Below are positions 15,492 through 21,695 of a stretch of 23,078 nucleotides of DNA, in pieces; the stretch's first letter is position 1; every line of letters begins with the position of its first letter. The DNA is from Clostridia bacterium (lineage in GTDB: Bacteria; Bacillota_A; Clostridia; Oscillospirales; Acutalibacteraceae): assembly GCA_017503305.1 (NCBI GenBank), contig JAFVTJ010000027.1:1-23078 (forward strand), in the 5' to 3' direction. Under the pieces are notes generated by a model. It was not told where the DNA came from and did not search any database. It was given only the letters and a program-made list of their open reading frames with translations. Position numbers and translations under genes: made by a program.

Positions 15492-16331
15492 ATGAAAACG
15501 GCGTTGGCTTTAGGCACATTTGACGGGATTCATATTGCGCACCGTTTTGTTTTGGATTTGCCTGACTGTTATAAAAAAACGGCGGTAACCTTTCCGAAAC
15601 CGCCTAAAATGTATTTTGATGGCAAGAACGAGCTTTTAATGACCTTTTCGGATAAGAAGCAGGCTCTTATAGATATGGGCTTTGATGAGGTTGTGGCGCT
15701 TGATTTTGAAACCCTAAAAGATAATTCGCCACAACAATTTTTGGACTTTTTGTTAGAAGAATATAATCCTGCAATAATATCTTGTGGGTTTAACTACCGT
15801 TTTGGAAAAAACGGGGCGGGTGATACCGCACTTTTACAGGAATTTTGCAATAAAAAAGGCATTCACCTTAAAATTTGCGATGCTATAACAAAGGACGGTG
15901 TGACAGTTTCTTCAACACTGATTCGAAAGTTGTTAAAGCAAGGCGAAATTGAAAAGGCAAATGCGCTAATGCAAAATCCGTTTTCGTTTACAAGTAAGGT
16001 AACTCACGGTGATAAGCGTGGCAGAACCTTAGGGTTCCCCACAATAAACCAAAAATACCCCGAAGATTTGGTTAAAATAAAGTTTGGCGTTTATAAAACA
16101 AAGGTTTTAATAGGGGAAAGGTCTTAACTTGGTATTACCAACGTTGGTATGCGCCCTACCTTTGAAAGTGAATATGTTATAAGCGAAACTTATATTAAGG
16201 ATTTTTCGGGAGATTTATACGGCAAAGACGTTAAAATAGTGCTTGAAAAATTTATCCGTGAAGAAATTAGGTTTTCTTCGGTAGAGGAGCTTAAAATCCA
16301 AATGGAAAAGGATTTAAACTATATAAAGTAG
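15492..16331 (+). pseudogene. ribF: Bifunctional riboflavin kinase/FAD synthetase, interrupted by an in-frame TAA
   Basis: RibF makes FMN from riboflavin and FAD from FMN. The adenylyltransferase domain is complete (LGTFDGIHIAH at the start, ISCGFNYRFGKNG, SSTLIRKLL). The kinase domain begins normally (THGDKRGRTLGFPTINQKYP) but TAA at 16125-16127 stops it after VLIGERS. The same frame then continues with the expected LGITNVGMRPTF, SETYIKDFSGDLYG and FIREEIRFSSVEELK to TAG at 16331, giving a family-like total of about 279 residues. The TAA stands where a sense codon, perhaps Tyr, is expected, so one base change explains it. The truncated 211-residue product would keep the FMN adenylyltransferase but lose the kinase's ETxI segment. 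The ATG at 16149 is internal and lacks a ribosome site. It is the last operon gene, and its 3' end overlaps the convergent methyltransferase gene by 13 nt. Confidence 0.88.
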
Positions 16332-17347
16332 AAATTTGTATCCCAAGCGGGCAGGCCTTCAAAGTGACGAAGATATATTTTATAATCGTCGCGTATTGAA
16401 AGCACCGCTTGGGGTATTTTTATAAAATCATCGGTGCGGTGGTAGGCCGAAATTAACATTTTTGGCTTACTTTTTAAAATGGTTTGCTTTGCGCCTAATA
16501 TGGCCTTAACCTCTTCGCCCTCAACGTCCATTTTAATATAGGTTGCATTTTCGTTTAAGAAATCAACGTTAATGCTTTTTAAAAGGGTATCTCCATTTGT
16601 AAGGCTGGAATTTCTGCCGCCTTTCATAGCAAACGGCAGAAAACCACACTCGCTAGAAACACAAGCGTTCACAAGGGTAATGTTTTTAATATTTTCGGTA
16701 TTTTTTTGCAGTTTTTTAAAGGTTTTAATATCCGGCTCAACGGCAGTAATATGGCTATAGTTTGGGCAGCGGTTTATAAAATCCGCCACAGTATCACCGT
16801 TATAGGCACCTAAATCAACAAAATTGTCGTTATCTAACTTTAAAAAGGAAGAATACGGCTCATCGGGGGACACCTGACATTCTAAAAGATAGTCGATTTT
16901 ACCGCTGATTTTGTATTTAATAATATTTTCAAAGGTTTTGCGTGAATGGTCGTCAGCCAGGCGGGAATATACAAACTCAAATTTTTTAAGGTTGTCTTTA
17001 TAATATTCTTCGGTAAAAAGACCACCGCCAATAACCGGCACTTCGGGTGCGTATAGCTCCTGCTCGGAGGCGATTTTTAAAATATTTTCCATTACTTCGG
17101 GTCGGCTGCTGCCAAAGCATAGCAAAACGATCATATCGCCAAACTTTTCTTTAAGCTCGTGGTATGACGAAATTTTAAAGCCGTGAAAGAGCTTATCTCT
17201 AACAAAGCCATCGCTTGCAAAAACACCGCTGATTTTTATATCGTATTTTTCAAGCACGTTTATTATTTTGTCGGCACCATTGCCCATTCCGTAAAGTACA
17301 ATGGGTTTTTGTGCGGTTTTTAAATAGCTCCAAAGTTCTTTTTCCAT
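16319..17347 (-). CDS. FkbM-family SAM-dependent methyltransferase
   Basis: The 342-residue protein has two parts. Residues about 14-125 form a Rossmann-like domain (PIVLYGMGNGADKI...GVFASD...VLLCFGSS) resembling those attached to many FkbM proteins. Residues about 170-342 are the methyltransferase: FVDLGAYNGDTVADF (SAM-binding, 176-190), AVEPD (202-206), IKMDVEGEE (271-279) and AYHRTDDFIKIP (301-312). FkbM enzymes usually methylate hydroxyls on sugars, polyketides or glycan chains, so surface polysaccharide modification is possible; the substrate cannot be told. Only a weak AAAGGA ribosome site precedes the ATG at 17347. The gene converges on ribF and is divergent from the sortase gene, sharing a promoter region with it. 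Confidence 0.85.
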   Translation of the reverse strand: MEKELWSYLKTAQKPIVLYGMGNGADKIINVLEKYDIKISGVFASDGFVRDKLFHGFKISSYHELKEKFGDMIVLLCFGSSRPEVMENILKIASEQELYAPEVPVIGGGLFTEEYYKDNLKKFEFVYSRLADDHSRKTFENIIKYKISGKIDYLLECQVSPDEPYSSFLKLDNDNFVDLGAYNGDTVADFINRCPNYSHITAVEPDIKTFKKLQKNTENIKNITLVNACVSSECGFLPFAMKGGRNSSLTNGDTLLKSINVDFLNENATYIKMDVEGEEVKAILGAKQTILKSKPKMLISAYHRTDDFIKIPQAVLSIRDDYKIYLRHFEGLPAWDTNFYFI

Positions 17348-17376
17348 AATTTTTCCTTTTGCGATTTAATAAAAAC

Positions 17377-17405
17377 ATTATACACAAATTTACAATTTAA
17401 TACAA
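17377..17405 (-). promoter_or_regulatory. Promoter of the FkbM methyltransferase gene
   Basis: On the minus strand TTGTAT (17405-17400) and TATAAT (17382-17377) are 17 nt apart, about 30 nt upstream of the ATG at 17347. Confidence 0.65.
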
Positions 17406-17406
17406 G

Positions 17407-17434
17407 TTGACAAATTTAAAAATTGTAGTATAAT
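17407..17434 (+). promoter_or_regulatory. Promoter of the sortase gene
   Basis: A consensus TTGACA (17407-17412) and TATAAT (17429-17434) are separated by 16 nt, followed by GGAGG at 17455-17459. Its -35 is one base from the -35 of the divergent methyltransferase promoter. Confidence 0.75.
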
Positions 17435-17501
17435 TTATAAAGATTATGTTTTATGGAGGTGTGTTATTACGAAAACCGCAAAGCGTATTATTGTAAGAAT
17501 A

Positions 17502-18242
17502 GTGTTGTTGCTTTCAATATTGGTTTTAACGGTATGCTTGGCATATTTTGCAATTCACTATTATCAAGCAAAGCAAATGGAAAATTTTGCGAGTCAAGTA
17601 ACCACTTCTGTTTCGTCTAATGAAGAAAGCACACCCGACAAGGTAGAAGTGCCCGTTGATTTTAAAAAGCTTAAAAAGACTAATAAGGATATTTATGCTT
17701 GGATTAAAATTCCCGGCCTCGACGTTGTGGATTATCCTATAGTTCAACACCCAAAAAATAATGCTTATTATTTGAATCGTTCCATAAAGAAGGAATGGTC
17801 GGTTTACGGCAGCATTTTTACCGAGGATTATAACCAAAAGGATTTTATGGACTTTAACACCTTGGTTTATGGCCATAATATGCGAAACGGCACTATGTTT
17901 GGTTCTTTGAAAAAGTTTAGGGATGCCCAGTTTTTTGAAGAAAACCGCTATATATACGTTTATATGGAAAACCGCATCTTAAAGTATGAAATTTTTGCCG
18001 CTTGCACTTGGGATAATAAACACATTATTGACGGCAACAATTTTGATGTTGAGCAGGGTAGAACAGCATATTTACAGAACATTTTTTCAGTAAGGGATAT
18101 GAATTCTCAGGTTAAAAATGATATCGAAGTTACCGCTGAGGATAGAATCATAACCCTATCCACTTGTATGAATGATAAGGCGAAGCGTTTTATCGTTTCA
18201 GGCGTTTTAATTTACGACAGTCAGCATCCCGAGAAAAATTAA
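17502..18242 (+). CDS. srtB: Class B sortase
   Basis: Sortases are extracellular membrane-anchored transpeptidases that attach proteins to the cell wall or each other. Counting from the GTG at 17502, the product has an N-terminal signal-anchor (1-20) and the catalytic triad His125 (VYGHNM), Cys222 (TLSTC) and Arg229 (KRFIV). The class B features are IYAWIKIPGLDVVDYPIVQ and the long GSLKKF...FFEENRYIYVY region. The coordinate given is the first ordinary start codon, but it has no ribosome site. The frame is open upstream, and GGAGG (17455-17459) points to ATT at 17466 or ACG at 17469. Starting there adds the basic stretch TKTAKRIIVR expected before the membrane helix, so the true start is probably rare or mutated. 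No substrate with a clear sorting motif is encoded here. Confidence 0.88.
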   Translation: MLLLSILVLTVCLAYFAIHYYQAKQMENFASQVTTSVSSNEESTPDKVEVPVDFKKLKKTNKDIYAWIKIPGLDVVDYPIVQHPKNNAYYLNRSIKKEWSVYGSIFTEDYNQKDFMDFNTLVYGHNMRNGTMFGSLKKFRDAQFFEENRYIYVYMENRILKYEIFAACTWDNKHIIDGNNFDVEQGRTAYLQNIFSVRDMNSQVKNDIEVTAEDRIITLSTCMNDKAKRFIVSGVLIYDSQHPEKN

Positions 18243-18262
18243 GCGAAATTCAAAAAAATTGC

Positions 18263-18291
18263 TTGATTATTTTGGTTTGTTGTGGTACAAT
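18263..18291 (+). promoter_or_regulatory. Promoter of the tRNA-Arg gene
   Basis: TTGATT (18263-18268) and TACAAT (18286-18291) are separated by 17 nt and lie about 27 nt upstream of the mature tRNA 5' end. Confidence 0.65.
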
Positions 18292-18317
18292 GTCTATTGC
18301 TGTGGTAAACAGCATAT

Positions 18318-18394
18318 GCGCTGATAGCTCAGTTGGATAGAGCATCTGCCTTCTAAGCAGAGGGTCGGGGGTTCGAATCCCTTTCAGCGTGCCA
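18318..18394 (+). tRNA. tRNA-Arg(TCT)
   Basis: The 77-nt gene folds as a full cloverleaf. The acceptor stem is GCGCTGA (18318-18324) with TCAGCGT (18384-18390), and the D stem is GCTC/GAGC. The anticodon stem TCTGC/GCAGA encloses the loop CTTCTAA, giving anticodon TCT, which reads AGA/AGG. The T-loop is TTCGAAT. The terminal CCA is encoded (18392-18394). The T stem GGGGG/CCCTT contains two G-U pairs. Confidence 0.95.
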
Positions 18395-18395
18395 A
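18376..18395 (+). repeat. Direct repeat, copy 1 (tRNA-Arg 3' end; possible att core)
   Basis: The last 19 nt of the tRNA plus one base are repeated exactly at 18563-18582, 187 nt downstream. A duplicated tRNA 3' end is the classic trace of a site-specific integration event. Confidence 0.75.
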
Positions 18396-18441
18396 TTAAA
18401 AAGGAATCAGTCCGAAGGATTGATTCCTTTTTAATTTTTTT
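18394..18441 (+). terminator. Terminator of the tRNA-Arg gene
   Basis: A 16-bp perfect stem (18394-18409 with 18421-18436) is extended by G-U and TCC/GGA pairs around a GAA loop, and is followed by TTTTT. It begins at the last base of the encoded CCA. Confidence 0.88.
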
Positions 18442-18448
18442 ATATGGA

Positions 18449-18582
18449 GAAAGGGATTCGAACAAGGAGGGAGCGAAGCGGAAGAAAACAACCTAAATGG
18501 TTGTTTTCGCCGACGTGGCAACGAGCGTAAGCGAGGCGATAGGCGCGGGAGCGCCGGGACAAAATCCCTTTCAGCGTGCCAA
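18449..18582 (+). repeat. Small GC-rich tRNA-derived element: inverted T-arm copy, central hairpin, direct copy of tRNA 3' end
   Basis: The left end (18449-18463) is an exact 15-nt inverted copy of the tRNA T-arm segment at 18371-18385. The right end (18563-18582) is an exact 20-nt direct copy of the tRNA 3' end. The two ends pair as a 10-bp terminal inverted repeat (GAAAGGGATT at 18449-18458 with 18563-18572). Inside are a 10-bp hairpin (18484-18493 with 18499-18508), a GGCGC/GCGCC hairpin (about 18543-18556) and GAGCG/AAGCG-rich words. The base composition is far richer in GC than the flanking intergenic DNA. Frames crossing it only translate tRNA-like sequence, so I see no gene. It could be a MITE-like repeat, an att scar or a decayed tRNA fragment; TGG before the left end could be an inverted CCA. 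Confidence 0.6.
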
Positions 18583-18607
18583 AAAGTGTGCATTGCTTTG
18601 CAAAGTG

Positions 18608-18636
18608 TTGACTATAAAAATTATTTATAGTATAAT
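18608..18636 (+). promoter_or_regulatory. Promoter of the orphan two-gene cassette
   Basis: TTGACT (18608-18613) and TATAAT (18631-18636) are separated by 17 nt, close to consensus. A 10-bp palindrome CTTTGCAAAG (18596-18605) lies immediately upstream of the -35 and could be an operator. Confidence 0.75.
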
Positions 18637-18674
18637 CTAACTGTTGAATTGGAATATGAAGGTGAGTTTAACTT

Positions 18675-19106
18675 ATGAAAAAGAAAAACTTAATTTTTAT
18701 AATATTATTTATAGTTGCTATCGTATTGATTTGTTTGTGGTTGTATTTTAATACAGGTTTAAGGGGATTTGAAAAAGAAGTTTCCAATTTTGCTTTACCG
18801 AAAAGCGTTGAAAGAATTGCACTTAAAAGTGGAATGGGAGATTCCGGAGGAAACGGAGATTATTCAACATATCGTGTGGTTGTTGTCGTAAAGACAAAAA
18901 TGTCCATACAGGAATTGAATGAAGAGTTTGAAAATAGAAATTTGACTTTTTCAAGTCATATTGCAAATAGTAACAAACCAATTTGTTATATTTCTAATTG
19001 CGAAAACAGTGTATTTAAATCAGATAGAGAATTTACATTAGCATTTGACGAATTGAAACAAGTTGAAGATTTTAATGATTATTATTTTATAGAATTTATT
19101 AAATAA
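18675..19106 (+). CDS. Hypothetical membrane-anchored protein
   Basis: I do not recognise this 143-residue protein. It begins KKKN followed by a strong hydrophobic helix (about 5-26), with no obvious cleavage site. This suggests a small extracellular domain (about 27-143) held by an N-terminal anchor. The outer part contains a Gly-rich turn (GMGDSGGNGDYSTYR), a beta segment VVVVVKTK and two cysteines (CYISNC) that could form a disulfide. AAGGTGA at 18658-18664 supports the ATG. The gene is visibly more AT-rich than its neighbours and uses GGA for glycine heavily, whereas flanking operons favour GGC and GGT, suggesting recent acquisition. It is cotranscribed with the next small gene from the promoter at 18608. 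Confidence 0.7.
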   Translation: MKKKNLIFIILFIVAIVLICLWLYFNTGLRGFEKEVSNFALPKSVERIALKSGMGDSGGNGDYSTYRVVVVVKTKMSIQELNEEFENRNLTFSSHIANSNKPICYISNCENSVFKSDREFTLAFDELKQVEDFNDYYFIEFIK

Positions 19107-19122
19107 AAAAGGAAAATATAAA

Positions 19123-19380
19123 ATGAATAATGACACATCAGAACAGAAAAAATCATACAAAAAGTTAATAAAGAACACTTTTGTTAGTGAATTCAAAAGC
19201 GAAATAAAGAAAATCAAAGTGAAAGATTTCATCTTTACAATTATCGGATTCTTAACGGCGGATATTATGGTTGAAGTGTTACATATTGATTTTTGGCTTC
19301 TTGATATTGTCGCTTCGATTTTAATTATAATCCTAGTAATTTTTGTTTTAAATATGCTTAATATCAAATTTAAAAAATAG
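19123..19380 (+). CDS. Hypothetical small membrane protein
   Basis: This is an 85-residue protein of unknown family. A Lys-rich N-terminal half (about 8-34) is followed by two hydrophobic segments (about 36-53 and 57-78) separated by a short acidic/His turn, and a KFKK tail. This fits a two-pass or hairpin membrane protein with both ends in the cytoplasm. It lies 16 nt after the previous orphan gene, with AAAGGAAAA as a plausible ribosome site, and shares its AT-rich codon use. The pair could be an envelope-associated cargo unit; no toxin, immunity or transport motif is recognisable, so no function is proposed. Confidence 0.65.
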   Translation: MNNDTSEQKKSYKKLIKNTFVSEFKSEIKKIKVKDFIFTIIGFLTADIMVEVLHIDFWLLDIVASILIIILVIFVLNMLNIKFKK

Positions 19381-19423
19381 CTTCAAATAACTAATTATTT
19401 TTAATAAATAGTAAAATTTTAAC

Positions 19424-19449
19424 CGCCGAGCGTAATGCTCGGCGATTTT
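19424..19449 (+). terminator. Terminator after the orphan cassette
   Basis: An 8-bp GC-rich stem CGCCGAGC (19424-19431) with GCTCGGCG (19437-19444) and a GTAAT loop is followed by ATTTTAATT. It lies between the plus-strand cassette and the minus-strand hydrolase gene, and could serve both. Confidence 0.75.
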
Positions 19450-19451
19450 AA

Positions 19452-21464
19452 TTATACCACTATTCCGTTTTTGATTTTGTAGGTTGTGCCGTTTATTTTT
19501 TTGCTTCCTGTAAAATCAGTTTGAACAATGCCCGATTTTACATAGTAGCGTTTGCCGTTGTGTTTGAATATTAGGGTTTCTTTGGTCCATTTACCGCTTT
19601 TAACGTAAAATAGCTTATCTTTATATTCGACAAGCGTTTTGGCGGTGTTGTCCCACTTGCCTTTATTTATGTAAAACCAAACGCCGTTGTATTTAAATAG
19701 GGTTTGCGGTTTTGAAGTCCATTTGCCGTTCACCACATAAAACCATTTATTATTATATTTTACAAGTGTGGTATCCTTGGTCCATACGCCATTTTTAACG
19801 TAGAACCATTTACCGCTATATTTTACAAGGGTGGTGGCGGTGGTTTGTACGCCGTCTAAATAGTAGTACCAGTTGCCGTCCTCGTGCTTTACAAGGGTTT
19901 CGCCTGCGGGGCAAACGGATAAGATGCAGTCCTTAGTGGCGGTAATGGTAAGGGTGTAGCTTCTTGTATATCCTGTTTCGGATTTTACTTTAAGCTTTAC
20001 TGTATTTTCGCCTTTTTTAATGGCATATTGCTCTTCGCCAACATAGCTTGCGCCTTCGGGCAGGGTGTAGGCTATCCTAAAATCGTCCTTAGCCGAAAGG
20101 GTGTATTTTGTTGTGAAGCGGCTGAATTTTGTAATGCCTTCGCCCTTTAAATTTTCAAAATAATAGTTGTTATACTTACTACTCTTTTTAGGCAACTTTG
20201 AAGCCTTTTCGGGCATTGATTTAAACACAGGAATACGGAAAGTTAGCGCTATGTTTGAAAATTCGGCATAGGTTTCACGCACCTTAATTGCCGATTTTAG
20301 AGAATCATTAACGCTTTGTGCGTATTGGTGGTTTAATTTATCGGGATTATGAACGTTGAAATTTTTATAGAAGAAGGTGTCCTGACCTTCGGAAATGTAG
20401 CCCGAGCCATACTTTTTAGCTCCCGAAACAATGGCATCGGTAGGGGTATACCACTTTTGACTGTAGGCGTATTTAGCGCCGTTGTTTATTATGGCCGAGG
20501 TTGATGACCCGCTTGCCATATAGTTAAAGAAGTTGTAAACCTTTTTGCCGCTATAGGTGGTGCCTTTTGTTAATGCGGTGCCTTTTATGCCTTGCTCTTG
20601 CAAAATTGTGGCCGCCAGCACATACGCATTAACGCCCGATTTACTGCCTGCATATCTTATTACCGCAGCGTAGCGCTTTCCGTAGTATTTATCCTTTTTA
20701 TCGGTTATTTTGGCATCTAAAAATGTGCCGTCTACAATCTTTTCAATACCTGCAACCGTTTGGGTTTTGGAATCGTATGATTGTTGCATAAAGATATAAA
20801 TATCGTTAGCATTAAGGAAGTTGCGAGGGTCCATATAATAGGCTATAACCTCGCGTGAGGCGCCGTAGCGGAGCTTATCGGCGGTTATAAATTTGCCTTT
20901 TTCCCAGTCGTAAGAGCCCTTTCTCATTGAACGCCAGGAATTATACTTGGTTTCAACAAGTTTGCGTGTGTCCTTATCCTGTGCGGCCACTGCCGATGAA
21001 AATTTGGTATCAACCTCATCGGCAATAAATTTCCAATTTGGGTATAGGGCGTGGAGTAAAATCAAATCTTTTTGATAACTTTCGGGGAAGGCGGCTAGTT
21101 GCTCCTCAAAAGTGGTATCCACCGTTACTTCTGTAACCTTGATTAAATCTTCACGCACGTAACCCGTTATGGTTTTAGAGCCCGAAACGTAAGAAATTTT
21201 ATACCACACGTAGGTTTTGTTAGTATCGGGATTTTTGGTGGATTTAGTATCCTTTTTACTACCCAAAACCGTAACGTTTAGCTTTGAAACGTTATCAACC
21301 TTATCGGATGATGTGGTGGCATCCTTGCGGATATTTACGTTTGTTTCGAAAATGTAGCCTGTTTTAACGGTTTCTTCCGCGGCGGCCAAGGTAGAAAAGG
21401 GGATAATGCTAAGCAGTAAGGTTAGTGCTAATAAAAACGCTAACCATTTTTTAAAGTTTAACAT
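19452..21464 (-). CDS. Secreted cell-wall hydrolase: SH3 domain, N-acetylglucosaminidase domain, C-terminal YG-type repeats
   Basis: This 670-residue protein probably cleaves peptidoglycan glycan strands. In order: signal peptide (1 to about 28), bacterial SH3 domain (about 36-108, GYIFETNVNIRKDATTSSDKV...GYVREDLIKV), glucosaminidase catalytic region (about 200-385), cadherin-like beta-sandwich (about 445-515), and aromatic repeats (about 524-670). The catalytic region contains AYVLAATILQEQG, with Glu290 as the likely acid, then NFFNYMASG and the YISEGQDTFFYKNFNV end typical of LytD/LytB-like domains. The repeats resemble glucan- or choline-binding modules and probably target the wall. GGAGA precedes the ATG at 21464. 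The gene begins 18 nt after the copper ATPase gene on the same strand, so the two are probably cotranscribed, an unusual pairing. Confidence 0.85.
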   Translation of the reverse strand: MLNFKKWLAFLLALTLLLSIIPFSTLAAAEETVKTGYIFETNVNIRKDATTSSDKVDNVSKLNVTVLGSKKDTKSTKNPDTNKTYVWYKISYVSGSKTITGYVREDLIKVTEVTVDTTFEEQLAAFPESYQKDLILLHALYPNWKFIADEVDTKFSSAVAAQDKDTRKLVETKYNSWRSMRKGSYDWEKGKFITADKLRYGASREVIAYYMDPRNFLNANDIYIFMQQSYDSKTQTVAGIEKIVDGTFLDAKITDKKDKYYGKRYAAVIRYAGSKSGVNAYVLAATILQEQGIKGTALTKGTTYSGKKVYNFFNYMASGSSTSAIINNGAKYAYSQKWYTPTDAIVSGAKKYGSGYISEGQDTFFYKNFNVHNPDKLNHQYAQSVNDSLKSAIKVRETYAEFSNIALTFRIPVFKSMPEKASKLPKKSSKYNNYYFENLKGEGITKFSRFTTKYTLSAKDDFRIAYTLPEGASYVGEEQYAIKKGENTVKLKVKSETGYTRSYTLTITATKDCILSVCPAGETLVKHEDGNWYYYLDGVQTTATTLVKYSGKWFYVKNGVWTKDTTLVKYNNKWFYVVNGKWTSKPQTLFKYNGVWFYINKGKWDNTAKTLVEYKDKLFYVKSGKWTKETLIFKHNGKRYYVKSGIVQTDFTGSKKINGTTYKIKNGIVV
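19455..19895 (-). repeat. About seven 20-22-residue aromatic repeats encoded at the hydrolase C-terminus
   Basis: Units follow the pattern TLVKYxxKWFYVxxGKWTK, with Trp/Phe/Tyr and Lys conserved (for example TLVKYSGKWFYVKNGVWTK). They are protein-level repeats whose DNA has diverged; they probably form a wall-binding solenoid. Confidence 0.8.
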
Positions 21465-21482
21465 TTTTTGATCTCCGTTTTT

Positions 21483-21695
21483 TTATTTTATTTCTAACAC
21501 CTTATAACCTTGTGCTTCAACAGTTTCTTTTAAAGTTGCGCCAAGCGACTTGGTGCTTTCAACAATTGCGGTGCCTTGCTTGTGGCTAACGGTGGCGGAT
21601 AAAACGCCTTCCAAACCTTCTAATGCGGTTTTAACGTGAGCTTCACAGTGGGGGCACATCATACCCTCAATTGCTAATGTTGTGGTAACAGTCAT
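21483..21695 (-). CDS. Possible internally initiated CopZ-like copper chaperone within copA
   Basis: In the copA frame, AAGGAG (minus strand, 21710-21705) lies 9 nt before an ATG at 21695. Translation from there gives a complete 70-residue HMA domain, MTVTTTLAIEGMMCPHCEAH... to ...GYKVLEIK, the size of free CopZ proteins. The signal suggests an ancestral separate copZ gene fused to copA while keeping its start site. Use of the site is inferred, not shown. Confidence 0.4.
   Translation of the reverse strand: MTVTTTLAIEGMMCPHCEAHVKTALEGLEGVLSATVSHKQGTAIVESTKSLGATLKETVEAQGYKVLEIK

Noticed and set aside
16149..16331. Separate 60-residue gene after ribF
   Set aside because: Same frame as ribF, no ribosome site, and it contains only the C-terminal part of the riboflavin kinase domain.
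18250..18465. Minus-strand open frame containing GIRTPDPLLRRQMLYPTELSA
   Set aside because: It is the antisense translation of the tRNA-Arg gene and its terminator, a well-known annotation artefact.
18396..18593. Minus-strand open frame rich in Arg/Leu/Pro
   Set aside because: It translates the GC-rich repeat element; no ribosome site and no protein-like composition.
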